Position numbers and translations under genes: made by a program. The notes beneath the pieces were generated by a model. It made no database searches and was not told the origin of the DNA. It saw only the letters and a program-made list of their open reading frames with translations. This document shows, one piece after another, positions 34,901 to 45,235 of a stretch of 64,000 bases of DNA (its first letter is position 1; each line of letters begins with the position of its first letter). The stretch comes from Macrosoma leucophasiata (lineage: Eukaryota > Arthropoda > Insecta > Lepidoptera > Hedylidae): assembly GCA_036365455.1 (NCBI GenBank), contig JAWQUS010000007.1, positions 16,198,001 to 16,262,000 on the forward strand. Reading direction: 5' to 3'.

Positions 34901-35177
34901 CATAATGTACCTACATTATTATATTTGTGTGGATATGATAAGGCGTAGGTAATTAAACAAGATATAAAAGGATTAGTTGATAGAAAGTAGTGACATTTAC
35001 TTTGTACAGAAAATAAATAAAAAAAATGTTATTTCAGAATATTGGGCGAAGAAGATTATAGAATATAGACCGTGGATGGAACAAGAAATGCAGTTTGGCA
35101 GCGATGAGTCAAAACGTGATAAATCCTCGATAAACAAGAATGGTCAAGGTTCCTTCCGTGCTCTGGATATTGACTGA
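25974..35177 (+). CDS. CRAL-TRIO gene 3, complete, seven coding exons
   Basis: This gene encodes a 303-residue CRAL-TRIO lipid carrier with the same exon plan as gene 2. Exons are 25974-26109, 27654-27813, 28351-28480, 29450-29581, 31113-31223, 32451-32553 and 35038-35177 (912 nt). The phases are identical, and exons 3, 4 and 5 have exactly the same lengths as in gene 2 (130, 132 and 111 nt). The N domain carries ELNENPK, WIRKQPH and QWLIAILRGCKFSLERVK. The lipid-binding domain has VILIRAGRYDP, LVLEDDAASI, the basic LPLRLKGSHHMNVPGG segment and IPAEYGGEGG. The tail YWAKKIIEYRPWMEQEMQFG differs clearly from genes 1 and 2, so this is an older paralogue. AATAAA signals at 35180-35185 and 35231-35236 follow the TGA. 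Its ligand is unknown. Confidence 0.9.
26112..26660 (-). mobile_element. LINE 3' end inserted at the gene 3 exon 1 donor
   Basis: Directly after the GT of the exon 1 donor (26110-26111) come 18 or so A residues, then ATGAAAATGAAAATTTTATT. Read on the minus strand this is a LINE 3' tail. Inside, CACGGCTGCGCCAAAAAGG, CAGTTCAGCATGATGTCAGG and ACCTGACGCTGGTTTTCGAC match the LINE segment in each 1.66-kb unit (about 19230-19320 and 20895-20985). It has no ORF. Confidence 0.65.
28540..29330 (+). repeat. Family D SINE pieces and a tRNA-like SINE head
   Basis: Family D pieces lie at about 28540-28620 (GAGGTCCTGGGTTTG) and 29022-29330 (TCGGATCGGGGATCATCAG, ATTTTTCCATTTTCTGGAA, CGCCACCTGTTGCATGGG). A different tRNA-like head lies on the minus strand at 28650-28745 (GGCTTCGGTAGCTTAGCGG with the matching CCGAAGTC). 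A run of about 17 T occurs near 28778. All are in gene 3 intron 3. Confidence 0.6.
30202..30246. repeat. A/T hairpin plus a short tandem repeat
   Basis: The arms ACCATTCGTAAAAAAAAAT (30202-30220) and its complement (30227-30246) form a hairpin. It is followed by two tandem GTCCATTGCCATTCACTT units at 30246-30290. Confidence 0.6.
30571..30870 (+). pseudogene. LINE C-terminal tail fragment (CDCG motif), copy 1
   Basis: About 95 open codons contain GPIWRSLNRLRTQVGRCRQY, then CDCGALAKTMQHMLQCPLC. The same tail is found at 33590-33826 and at the end of the RT pseudogene at 38660-38935. It is a metal-binding-type tail of a non-LTR ORF2, and the RT core is missing. It lies in gene 3 intron 4. Confidence 0.65.
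31846..32195. repeat. Repeat A, plus fragment then minus copy
   Basis: A plus fragment (31846-31925) is followed by a nearly full minus copy (31930-32195, from GGCGAAGGCACCACCGCATT to TGAACTGCATGCTTAATTCC), giving a tail-to-tail arrangement. Confidence 0.65.
32203..32250. repeat. Perfect 20-bp inverted repeat
   Basis: The arms 32203-32222 and 32231-32250 are exact reverse complements (core TCCACTACTGGGCC) with an 8-base loop. Confidence 0.85.
32298..32352. repeat. Perfect 25-bp inverted repeat
   Basis: The arms 32298-32322 and 32328-32352 are exact reverse complements (core GAGTACCACCGAGCAG) with a 5-base loop. It lies 48 bases after the previous hairpin. Confidence 0.85.
32743..33176 (+). 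pseudogene. Degraded LINE reverse transcriptase C-terminus
   Basis: This belongs to the same family as 3433-3990: LSLRRDIGSLCVLYRLYNGE, KFHSHQLDTWQCST, SFLPRTCKLWNELPSEVFPG and NMGFFKNG. It then frameshifts and ends with the nucleotide tail CATCAGGTGGCCCGTCTGC before an A-rich end. It sits in gene 3 intron 6. Confidence 0.75.
33288..33580 (+). repeat. Dispersed repeat A
   Basis: This copy runs from AAGGGGTAAACAAGCATGC to GCCAAATGGTAG, with an internal reverse-oriented end block (GAGCTCGAGGGCATAG). Confidence 0.65.
33590..33826 (+). pseudogene. LINE C-terminal tail fragment (CDCG motif), copy 2
   Basis: The frame reads NRLRTQVGRCRENLVKWGFS, then CECGESVQTMAQLMVCPLCP and VAIAKFWVKIL before TAA. 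It is clearly related to the copies at 30571-30870 and 38660-38935. Confidence 0.65.
33850..34060 (-). repeat. Dispersed repeat A
   Basis: This is a minus-strand copy beginning at CCCGTAATAACTACCACAG and ending with AACTTCATGCTTGTTTACC; it has a small internal duplication near 33940-33975. Confidence 0.6.
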
Positions 35178-35179
35178 TA

Positions 35180-35236
35180 AATAAAATGATGATTAGGCTG
35201 CTTTATTTTTCAGATTAATTATTCATTATAAATAAA
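35180..35236 (+). terminator. Poly(A) signals of gene 3
   Basis: AATAAA occurs at 35180-35185, three bases after the stop, and again at 35231-35236. The second is the more plausible signal given its spacing. Confidence 0.55.
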
Positions 35237-35365
35237 TTAATGAAAAGCAGTTATGAGCAACACTATAAATGTAGAGAAAACAAAGAAGTTTGATTTTAAG
35301 GCGCTGTCACACCATTGTTAATGGGCGTGCAATGCAAGATTCATTTGTTAGACAATACGTGTCAG

Positions 35366-35800
35366 ATGTGTAGATTCCCAGTAGGCCGCGAGTTCGAGTC
35401 TCGCCTGAAGTCAAATTTTTCTTTCCATTTTTCTTTAAAATAAAATATATTTCACAAGCATGTGTTAATGCGAAATAATATAAAACAATTATTAAGGGTA
35501 AAAGCGACTTCTTTACGATATTCAATAAACTGCAAAGTCTATCATATCGGTTGCCTAACTAGCATAGTTGGTAATAGATGGCGCTGCTGCTACTATAAAG
35601 CAATGCAATAAATGTGAAGGAAAGATTTGACAAATCGGGCAGGACTTCAGTTATAGCTCAATTGGAAGAGCGGCTGGACTAGATTCCCAGTAGGCCGCGA
35701 GTCCGAGTCTCGCCTGAAGTCAAATTTTTCTTTCCATTTTTCTTTAAAATAAAATATATTTCACAAGCATGTGTTAATGCGAAATAATATAAAACAAATA
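35366..35800 (+). repeat. Direct pair of tRNA-like units
   Basis: A 3'-half copy (about 35370-35412) and a nearly full copy (35644-35719) of the tRNA-like unit from 2.4-2.7 kb stand in direct orientation. Each is followed by the same tail (AAAATAAAATATATTTCAC, AAGCATGTGTTAATGCG). The full copy has extra bases between acceptor and D stem (TTATAGCTC), so it cannot be a functional tRNA. The spacer TAAGGGTAAAAGCGACTTC matches the spacer at 2490-2510. Confidence 0.65.
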
Positions 35801-35944
35801 TGTGTCAGTCAAGAGTTCCATTGAAATGGATAGGTACCTACTGCGCATTCGCTACAAGCAATTAATGACAATCAAAATTATTTTCAATAAAAAAAAAAAT
35901 TACAATTCAATAAAAATTATTTTAAATATCTGGCTTTGGGATGA

Positions 35945-36115
35945 TTGAGTGGTTCGGAATGATTGCTTTATTTGAGAGATCGCGATCTCGATTCAGACTT
36001 AGGAACTGTATGGCAGATGGTTGTATGTGGTCTGGGTGTTTGTATGTATAAACTGTAGATGACGACACCCATGACACAGGATTTTATATCAGAAATGATC
36101 TGACAGTGAAAAAAA
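35945..36115 (+). repeat. tRNA-derived SINE, family B (worn)
   Basis: This copy contains GATTGAGTGGTTCGGAATG, GGTCTGGGTGTTTGTATG and CGACACCCATGACACAGG. Confidence 0.55.
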
Positions 36116-36429
36116 TAATTTAATTATTTAGTACATTTTTATTTAATTTCCGCCCATCAATTGTTTTATTGAGAGAAAATTGAAATGCCTACATATTGTT
36201 TTTCTACGAGTTAATGCTGTTGCTCGTGGCTTCTCGTGGGTGAAGAGTTACACAGACAAAAAACTGGTGTCTATTATTTTTTGTTATGTGGTTTTTTTAC
36301 AATATAAGAATTTGCATTAAAACGTCTTTAATTTATTCAAGTACAGTTTAAATCCCAGTGGTCGAAGCTAGCTGAGCGGTCCCAGTAACAGTTTCACTAT
36401 CTGTAAATCAGATACAATTAATTTAACAA

Positions 36430-36730
36430 AAAAACAAGCCATAACTCTGTGGCCTGGTGGCGAACCTGTTAAAGGTCACAGCTCATTAGAGCCACTCAAG
36501 ACCTGACCAGCACCGCCTCGTTTTAAGGCGTCCACTCGTTTTCGACGGGTGGTCCACGAGTGAACGACGCGATGTTACTTATGAACGTTGAGTGGTCAAC
36601 CAGTGAACATCACGTGGCCTACGAATTATGGTCACGTGGTACTTGGGAACAGCGCGTTGGCAATGCACAGTCAATGCAAGGCAAGCAAGTGGTCACTCGC
36701 GCGTAGACCGCAAGCCGACCGTGAGAAGTA
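36430..36730. other. GC-rich block with repeated GTGGTC motifs
   Basis: Two related 17-mers, GTGGTCCACGAGTGAAC (36549-36565) and GTGGTCAACCAGTGAAC (36592-36608), are accompanied by CACGTGG twice and GTGGTCACTCGCG. The base composition differs from the AT-rich surroundings. I do not recognise it. Confidence 0.4.
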
Positions 36731-37363
36731 AAAAAAAAAATAATATCAAATTTCTATATTTTGTTCGTCATATTTACAAAAATCATTACTTAAACAATCT
36801 AGTATTAAGCTAGTGATAATATTAAGCTTATATCTAGGTACAAGTAAGTGTACTTAACTCTACAACCCTATTCTTCGTGTTTATACAATTCTAGGAAACT
36901 TAAGGATATGATGCTATATAACGTTAGGTTGTTGATTTATTTGCTAGGAAACATAGGTAAAACCTAGCTTTACACTATAGGACCTTAGACGAGTGACTAG
37001 AGGGGTGTATGTATGAGTGATATATACTTAGATAAAGATAGGACCGCGCGTAGTTCGCGCGTCGCCCGACATTATTCCATTTAGCTTTCAAAAGAAAAAT
37101 CCATTCTTGTTATTTACACCAAGAAATAGGTGTGCGCTATGGGCACAGTAAATAGATTGTAAACAGTAAAGTAACTACATACAAAGCGTTCAAAACGGCA
37201 CACTCACACAAACATGCGCATCTACGAGGCCTCTAAGCGGTTCTCGCCCTCGCAGTGCTACAGTAGCGAGTACCCTATATACTGTATAATCTATGGAAGC
37301 GAGTGTCGCGTTGAGACGAGCGGTCACGTTGCGATTTGTTTTTATTTACAAGAGTGTTTTAAA

Positions 37364-37481
37364 GATGCCACGAGCGTATTGCGTGGTATGCGACTGTTTG
37401 AACTCTGCATCATCAAAACCGGAGCTATCGTTTTTAAACTTCCTGGTGATTTTGAAAGTCAAGAATGATGTATTGTTATAA
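37364..37481 (+). pseudogene. Possible THAP-domain N-terminus, broken
   Basis: From ATG at 37374 or nearby the frame reads MPRAYCVVCDCLN, then SFLNF. This resembles the start of a THAP zinc finger (M-P, then CxxC, then N, then the F-x-x-F/FP segment). The expected FP continues in another frame (KLPGDFESQE), implying a frameshift. The C2CH histidine is not found downstream. THAP domains occur in P-element-like transposases and in host regulators, so this could be either kind of remnant. The call is weak. Confidence 0.3.
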
Positions 37482-37489
37482 TATCTAAC

Positions 37490-37615
37490 ATATTTAAAAA
37501 AATCTCGTGTGACAGTGTTTGTAACAATACTCCTCCGCAGCGGCTAGACCGATCATTATGAAATTTTGTGTGTATGAGAATCGATTGTAGTTTTTTTTTA
37601 TATCCCTAATAAGGT
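37490..37615 (+). repeat. Lepidopteran 'ATCTCGTGT' repeat, truncated
   Basis: This copy contains AAAATCTCGTGTGACAGTG and GGCTAGACCGATCATTATG. A longer copy at 39535-39715 ends in the typical GCGGGCGAAGCCGGGGC block. Confidence 0.55.
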
Positions 37616-37629
37616 TTTGAAGAGAGAAA

Positions 37630-38935
37630 AATTACCGGTGTCGTTTTTGTCGATTAGTCCGCGGCCTATGACACAGTCAATATTAAACTCTAAAGTCTAC
37701 TTGTCAAAGTCCATCAGCTAACTAAGGACCTAGGTTTAGTCGGCATCCTCCGTGAAGTCTTGAATAATATAAGATGCCGAGTCCACTTAAATCACACCAA
37801 AAGTCGATGGAGATGTCAGAAGAATGGTCTCCCGCAGGGAAGCGTTTTCGCTCCAGCGCTTTTTAATATCTACACAAATGACCAGCCCATTATACCCAAT
37901 ACGCGACACTTCCTCTATGCTGATGATCTTACGCTAGCTGCTCAGACAACTAGTTTTGAGGAGGCTGAAAAAAACTTGACGGTTGTGTTGGAGGCACTCG
38001 ATGTGTATTATAATGAGAATGCCCTAAGGCCGAATCCAGCTAAAACCCAGACATGTGTGTACCACCTGCGAAACCGTGAAGCTAATCGGGTTCTTAAATT
38101 GTCATGGCGAGGAGTTGAGATCGAGCACTGCTCTAAACCGCGCTATCTGGACAGACAGCTACACTAGACAGATCGCTGACCTATAAACCACACTGTCACG
38201 GTATAATAAAGAAAGTGAGAGCGCGAAACAATCTTTTGAAGCGTCTTATCTCGACATCTTGGGGAGCATCCCCGAATGTACTAAGATCGTCAGGCCTTGC
38301 CCTTTGCTTCTCTACAGGTGAATATGCATGTCCAGTGTGGCATCGCTCGGCCCATGCTGGAGAGGTAAATGTCGCATTGAATGAAATCTGCAGAATTATG
38401 ACGGGATGCTTAAAACCAACACCGCTAAATAAACTCTATCCCCTAGCCGGTGTTGCTCCGCCAGAAATCCGCCGACAGGTAGCCTGCGAGATAGAGAAAC
38501 ACCATCAGGACAGCGATAATCGTCACCCATTGTTTGGCTGCGTTAAATCGCAAGCGCGTTTGAAAAGTCGCAAAAGTTTCTTAGGCTGCACTAAACCAAT
38601 TTGTAGGTTTTCCAAATGAGGTGAAGAAGCGACTTTGGAACCAAAAATATCCAGTCCCTTCCGATTTCATATCGCCCTCGGAAAATATTCCGCCAGGTTC
38701 TGAGCTGCAGTGGCCTATTTGGCGTACGCTAAATCGGTTACGTTCCGGAGTGGGCCGCTGCAGATCCAATATATCCAAATGGGGCTTTTCTTCTAGACCT
38801 GAATGTGACTGCGGTGCTCCGATACAAGACATGACGCATCTTCTTTCCTGCCCATTGTGCCCTAATGTGTTTACAAAACAAGCAAAGACTTGATGAAGGC
38901 AACGGACTCGGCTATTGCGTTGTCATGTTTTTTAT
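37630..38935 (+). pseudogene. Non-LTR retrotransposon RT pseudogene
   Basis: The frame begins with RT motif A (VFVD, then a stop in place of one residue, then SAAYDTVN) near 37645. It continues with motif B (GLPQGSVFAPALFNIYTND) and the YADD catalytic box near 37918, followed by the thumb region (NPAKTQTCVYHLR). Stops occur at about 38165-38210, after which the frame resumes (LLKRLISTSWGASP, ICRIMTGCLKPTPLNKLYPL). A further frame change near 38617 leads to the CDCGAPIQDMTHLLSCPLCP tail. No endonuclease domain is present. The element is 5'-truncated and inactive. It ends close to a family-typical tail near 39000. Confidence 0.8.
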
Positions 38936-39044
38936 CAGGATCGATATAACACATTCAAATTCAAATTCAAAATAATAAAATTGGCCATTGACACGAGAAG
39001 AAGAAGAAGCACTATAGTTAATTTTAGTTATATTCCAGTTTGAT

Positions 39045-39188
39045 GGTAATGTATGGCCCCGTAATAACTATCACAGAGATATAACAACTAAGGTCTTAGG
39101 GGTGGCAAGGCATCTGCATTTTGACTTCAGTCATCACTTACCATCAATGTGAACTGCATGCATGTTTGCCACCTACATTACATAAAAA
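39045..39188 (-). repeat. Dispersed repeat A
   Basis: This minus copy runs from GGCCCCGTAATAACTATC to ATGCATGTTTGCCACC, shortened in the middle. Confidence 0.6.
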
Positions 39189-39427
39189 CATATTGATTTT
39201 TCTATGCATTGATTAATATTTTTTGTTGATATGATATAACTCATAATCTTTAGATAGCGTCTAGATTACGGGGTGTTAACCTTGTTTTTAATAGACACTG
39301 AGTCACAATGTATTTATGTTTCTATCTTTACGCGAAGCCTCTTACGGGGTAGACAAGGAGTCATATCGCAGGCAAAACAAGTCGCTGCTTTTACAAGTTT
39401 GCTCATGTAATTAATAGGTTAGGGCCC

Positions 39428-40108
39428 CACTGCAGAATCATTTCGTTCATCCAGATATGCAGCAAACCTAATTTTTACGCATATTTATAATCTGGAAAAT
39501 ATATGTTATATCCACTATATATATCTTAATATATATAAATCTCGTGTCACAATGTTTGTCCTCAATGGACTCCTAAACCACTTAACCGATTATAATAAAA
39601 TTCGCACACCATGTGCAGTTTGATCCAACTTGAGAGATAGGATAGCTTACATTACGCTATGACTAATAGGAGCAGAGCAGCGCGGGCGAAGCCGGGGCGG
39701 GCCGCTAGTATTTTTTATAACTTTTTACAAATTTTTAATAAAATATCGTCCACTTCACTTCAATATGTATAAAGACTTGAAAAATCACGGCTGCCGTTGC
39801 GCACTTGGCCGCTCCTTCATATTTTCGTTCCGCCCCGATAACTTTTTACGTCCATATTGTATATATTTATAATTTATATATCAAATTAAAGCTTTTTTTT
39901 TTCTTATTATGATAAACGGGAGCCAAATTAAATCGGCCGCAAATAAGAGTTGCTGGCTGTTAAAGATAAAATACATATATATTAAAAACACTTGCGGACA
40001 AATTTTGATAGGCAACCTAGTGGATATATATTCTCTAGTCTAGATTATAAATATGCGTAAAAAGTTAGGTTTGTAGCGTATCTGGATGAACGAAATGATT
40101 CTGCAGTG
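39428..40108. mobile_element. MITE with about 90-bp inverted repeats and a nested insertion
   Basis: The left arm 39428-39517 begins CACTGCAGAATCATTTCG. The right arm, about 40018-40108, ends with the exact complement. Within the interior, 39535-39715 is a separate 'ATCTCGTGT ... GCGGGCGAAGCCGGGGC' repeat. No target duplication was certain. Confidence 0.65.
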
Positions 40109-40479
40109 TGATCCTTACCAATAATGACCATGTCCTCTAAACTATTGCAATTCAAATGACATTTGACGGGTGCATTTTGCAACATATCAGGGATACCCAC
40201 AACCTATCCACCACCAAATGTCCCACAAATGTCTTCAAATCCGATACACCAAAATATGTCCTTTTAAATAAGAATACGTTAATATTTTAAGACGATGTTC
40301 GTTTATTTGTCTTTGGATGACCGAATTGCCTCTATGACTAGTTGAAATAAGTAACTTCTGCTAAAACTGAGAAACAGGCTCAATTCCTTAGTTTTCAGGA
40401 ACGGGAATAATAATATTGGGATTTTTGTAATCGCAAAGATTACTGGATCTTATACAGTTGATTGCCCGACTCAAACATT

Positions 40480-40810
40480 TTTTTTTATGTTACGAAAGTG
40501 GCAAACAAGCATGCAGATCACATTGATGTTAAGTGATGACTGCAGCCTATAGACACCCACACAAAGACCAGAGGTCAAAATATAGATGCGTTACCACTTC
40601 TGAGGCTTAAGGTGTTATGCCTCCGTGCCGGAAATTACAGGGCCATACATTACCACCTGACCGGAACACGATAGTGCTGAACTGAACTCTATCATTTAGC
40701 GGCAAGTATATTAGGTAATGCGGTGGTAACTACGACCGCGAGCTCCGTCACTGGAGCTCTACCACCAGTCAAAGACCACCACTAGCTCCGTCACTGGAGC
40801 TCTACCACCA
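40480..40810 (+). repeat. Dispersed repeat A, long copy with a 3' duplication
   Basis: This is one of the most complete copies (TTTTTTTATGTTACGAAAGT to GGAGCTCTACCACCAG). The last 40 bases (CTCCGTCACTGGAGCTCTAC, then CACCAGTCAAAGACC) are repeated in tandem at about 40745-40825. Confidence 0.75.
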
Positions 40811-41139
40811 GTCAAAGACCACCACTAATTAATTATACGGAAGTCATTAACCCCCTTATTAATAAACGTCTTTAGCTAAAGTGTTGCTTATCTCTGCTTT
40901 GTCTTTTTCTATCCTACACATTTGACAATGCAATTGACAATGACAAAGCATTCTATAGCCAAAACGTATCCAATGTACGTTTATGAATAAGGGGGAAGAC
41001 TTTACTTTAAACGTAATTGTAGGTAGGTACATCAGTTCAGATAATTCAAAGTTCGAGGGCGTCTGCATTACCAAATCAATCCACCGATAAATAATCACCT
41101 ACCAGTGGCATGCACTACTTACAGCTGCTTTAAATTACA

Positions 41140-42205
41140 TACATAAAAAAGTCGCCAAGCGCGAGCCTGACGTACGAACACTTTTGTTCAAATTTTAAAA
41201 GATATCCCAAACGAGTTTCTTTTATAATTTATTTTCAAGAGAATAACTATGTATCTAAATATTTATTATTATAAATGTTTCAAGCGTCTATCCATTACCA
41301 GCGTGATACCGCGCAAAAAAATCACGTTTGTGTATGGGAACTCAATTAAATATTTATTCCTTTCTGTTTTTAGAATTTGTGTTACAATGGCAACAGAAAT
41401 ACCTATAGCATCTGTGAATATTTCAACTGTCTAGCTTTCACGGTTCTTGAGATACACAGACGGACAGACAGATGAACAGACAGACAGATAGACAGTTGGA
41501 CAGCCTAATAGAATCCCGTTTTTACCCTTTGCATTCGGAGCCATATGAGCTATGAAGGTAAAACACAAAAGTGTATTAATTTGGTTATAGTAGGTTAATA
41601 CAGTTTCCATTGATATGAAGCAATTAAGTGATTAATCTAGGCCATGGGCGTCTTCAATAAATTCGAAGGTCTCTGAACCGTGTTTACGGAGCTAAGCGAA
41701 ACGTAGCAGTGAGTATCTGTATTATAAAAAAGCGGGCAAGTGCGTGTCGAGCCACGCGCAGCGTAGGGTTCCGAAGCTTTTAGGTTTGATTAATGTACTC
41801 GTAACGTATATATATATACTACTATTGCCGTAACGTTTGACTCTAACGAAAATTGACACTTTCTCGAATCATAAGTTACGAACAGTTAACTAAAACGAAA
41901 AATGATATGCGCACATCCGTAACTTTTTTGAAAGACCTATCAACGATATCCCACACTATACAGAAAACAAAAAAATAGAGGAAATATCTGCGCGTTACAT
42001 GTAGGGGAGGTACCCTAAATAAAAAATAATTCGTATTTTTATTCTACTACTTTATCGGCGTGATTTAGGTGTAAACTTGTGTTAAATTTCAAGTCTCTAG
42101 TACCAATAGTTTTTGCGCTAAACTACGGACGGACAGACAGACAGACACACAGACGGACATGGCGAAACTATGAGGGTTCCTTGTTTACTACGGAACCTTA
42201 AAAAG
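41140..42205 (+). repeat. Two copies of the 'GGGTTCC ... GGAACC' repeat
   Basis: Copy 1 (about 41140-41545) has ATGGCAACAGAAATACC, ATTTCAACTGTCTAGCT and a run of CAGACAGA. Copy 2 (about 41735-42205) runs from GCGGGCAAGTGCGTGTCGAG and GCGTAGGGTTCCG to GAGGGTTCCTTGTTTACTAC and GGAACCTTAAAAAG. This is a dispersed non-coding repeat common in moths and butterflies. Confidence 0.6.
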
Positions 42206-42887
42206 GAACATACGCAATGTAGGGTTAGTACATTTTATAAGTTAAGTATTGTGTGAAATATATACCGGCAAGTCTTGAGATGGCAATAGTCTACTTAACC
42301 AAGAAATCGTCGAGAACTCTCGATGATGGCGCGCGCGCGGATGACTAAGGTGAATATGCTCGTCTCGAGACGAGTTTTAGTCGTCCAGTTAACAAAAAAG
42401 CGTTGTTATATCTTGAGACTTCGTTTTTTGCACTTTGAAGTTGAACATTAAATTTTCTCTCTAAATTACGAAATAAGATTATTTGTGACATATTTGTGGC
42501 TACTAAGTATGTAGATACCTACTGATTTTCAAAGCTGTCTTCGTAGATGATTCTGAAATAGTCCACTACTAAAATTCTAACGTTGTTACAAGCAATACGG
42601 ACTCTTATCAACACATGGCACACTTTAACAAGAACCTATGTTAGGCACCTTATCTAGATAAAATCTATTTCATCACATAGATTTCGTAAATCTGTTTCTA
42701 AACTGATGATGTTTTTTAATAAATCCATGTTTAGTTCGAAAACTATATAATAAAGTTGTAATATATAAAAAAGTACGACTTTCAAAACAACATAAAAAAA
42801 ATTGAAAGTGTTTTACGAGATACTTGTTGATAAATTGTTCAAAAAATAGAGAGCCATCTACCTAGACGGCTCTCTATTTTTTGTAGC

Positions 42888-43255
42888 GCGCATGGCCCAG
42901 CGGCTGGTGTAGATCGTAAGCGATCTGCTCGGTTAAGCACTACGGGCGCGGTCGAGTAGTGTGATGGGTGACTAGTGGCAAATTAAATGCGCGTTTCCGT
43001 GCTTCGGAGGGCACGTTAAGCCGTCGGTCCCGGTTGCTATCGATGGATAGCAGTCGTTAAACCTTGTCGGAGGCCTTATGGGCCTGGTGGAGGCGGTTTG
43101 AAAACATCCGACAGTGGGTTGGCTACTAACCCACCCACCTCCACCAATCCGCATTGGAGCAGCGTGGTGGAATAAGCTCCAGGCCTCCCCCCAAAAAGGG
43201 GAGAGACTCGTGCCCAGCAGTGGGACGTATAATGGGTTGCCATTATTATCTACCT
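42888..43255 (+). repeat. SINE-like element, family C, complete
   Basis: The head is GCGCATGGCCCAGCGGCTGG, then GATCGTAAGCGATCTGC. The body is CGGAGGGCACGTTAAGCCG and the tail is GTGCCCAGCAGTGGGACG, then GGGTTGCCATTATTA. It is nearly co-linear with the inverted copy at 7823-8170. Confidence 0.75.
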
Positions 43256-43917
43256 AGACCAAGGCATCGTAAGCTGGCGGCAATTGGTAGGTACAATGAG
43301 ACATTCCGATAGGTGGTAGCCCTAGATACAGGTTAAACAAATCATCGGGTGCCAGTTTGTCAGTTGCCGCACAACTATACAGTGATGTTGATGTGGTACG
43401 AGTGAACAATTTAGAAGTTTGTCTTGTGAATCTAAATTATTATCAGTGTTGTTGTTTAACTTATGAAACAAACAATTTAATGAAATGTACGTATACATAT
43501 ATACCTACATACTTACTAACAAAAACGCAGGCCTTCAGTACACATTGAGAGTAATTGAATATTGATGCCCATAAATGGAATGTTTACAAGAAATTAAAAG
43601 CCTTGATGCGTGGACCGACACTCTTGAGCTTAGGCTAAGCCGAGGTAAAAAGCTAAACATGCTAACGTACCTACCATTACGGAAAAAAAACTTAATTGTA
43701 AATCGTGTAATATCTTGATAAAAAATCTTTTACGTGGCCGACAGTAAAATTTATAGCTAGTTATTTATTATCGTTTCAAAAAAATATTAATTTATGGGTT
43801 GATGGATACGTACTTGTATTTTGTTTGCACGCGTTGGTTTTATTTTTCCCTTTTCTGATTTAAGCGATTCGGTGTCCGTATAATAACTAAGTCAAAATAG
43901 GTATAAAATCCCAACTT

Positions 43918-44100
43918 CCCTACTAATATTATAAATGCGAAAGTAACTCTGTCTGTCTGTCTGTTACCTTATCACGTCCAAACGACTGAACCGATTTTAA
44001 TTAAATTTGGTATAGAGATAGAGCTGACTTTTAAAAACATAGGCTAGTTATTTATAAAACGACATCCACGCGGGCGAAGCCGCAGGCAATAGCTAGTATT
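43918..44100 (+). repeat. Lepidopteran 'TAATATTATAAATGCGAAAG' repeat
   Basis: The start CCTACTAATATTATAAATGC is followed by GTCTGTCTGTCTG, CTGAACCGATTTTAATTAAA and the end GCGGGCGAAGCCGCAGGC, then AGCTAGTATT. Confidence 0.65.
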
Positions 44101-44811
44101 AAATAAAGAAGAAAACGAAAACAAAACAACTTTCCATTTTTCCTTTAATTTTTAGTAATAGTGTATCTGTAGACATATCGATGACTACTTATACCAAAAT
44201 AAGGTGATCAATTTCCATCGAATTTACGTAAATATCTGTAAAAGTTAACGTATCTTGGAAGGTTGTCTTCAATACGTATAAAACAACCATTCGCCCTTTT
44301 TATTGTCTGTCATAAAAACATTGTAATACTTTGTTTTACATAACCTGCTACAATTTTCCAGTAGTTAATGAACACGAAGTGCACGAGTACTTAGCGTGTG
44401 TTAGTAATAATCATTATCATAACAAACACACATTAATTTCGGCGCGTGCGAAATTAAATTGAAAACTTCTAATAAATCCGAGCTATGAAACTTTACATCC
44501 GTCAAATTAGTATTATATCAGTTCTACTGAACACCAAAATAGACATGGCAGACGTGAAAAATTTTGTCTCTAAATTCTCAATAATTTATATTCGTTTTTT
44601 ATGTACGGATTGTACGCATTTGTATCTAAAGCTACATTTTTGTCCGGCAAGGAAAATAGGCGTTTTAAGCGAGTAGAGGATTTTAGAAAAATTAAAATCA
44701 TAAAATATTATGTATCTATTTTTGTGCACGCATTGACTTAATTATTTATATTACACCAAAGCTTTGATTGACTGGGAGAGATGATGAATAAGCTCATCTG
44801 TTATGAACCTA

Positions 44812-45235
44812 TTCATCATCATCACTTCAACTGAAAGACCGATACTGATGGATAAAAATTCTCCAAAGATGCTCACAACAGAGTTGTATATCATGAGGTT
44901 TTTTTTTTGTGATGAAAAAGGCTCCAGTGACGGAGCTCGCGGGCGTAGGCACCACCGCATTACCTAACATACTTGCTGCTAAATGGTAGTGTTCAGCACT
45001 ATCGTGTTCCGGTCAGGTGGTAATGTACGGCTCTGTAATTTCCGGCACGGAGGCATAATACCTTGGGCCTCAGAAGTGGTAATTTCCGGCACATAGGCAT
45101 AACACCTTATTCCTCAGGAGTGGTAACGCATCTGCATTTTGACCTTGGTCTTAGCGAGGTTGTCTGTAGGCTGCAGTCATCACTTAAAATCAATGTGAAC
45201 TGCATCCTTGTTTGCCACTTCCATTACATAAAAAA
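44812..45235 (-). repeat. CATCAT repeat then repeat A (minus)
   Basis: A CATCAT-type repeat (44812-44900) is joined to a near full-length minus copy of repeat A (44925-45235). The repeat A copy has a small internal duplication of the block GGCATAA(C/T)ACCTT near 45050-45110. Confidence 0.6.
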
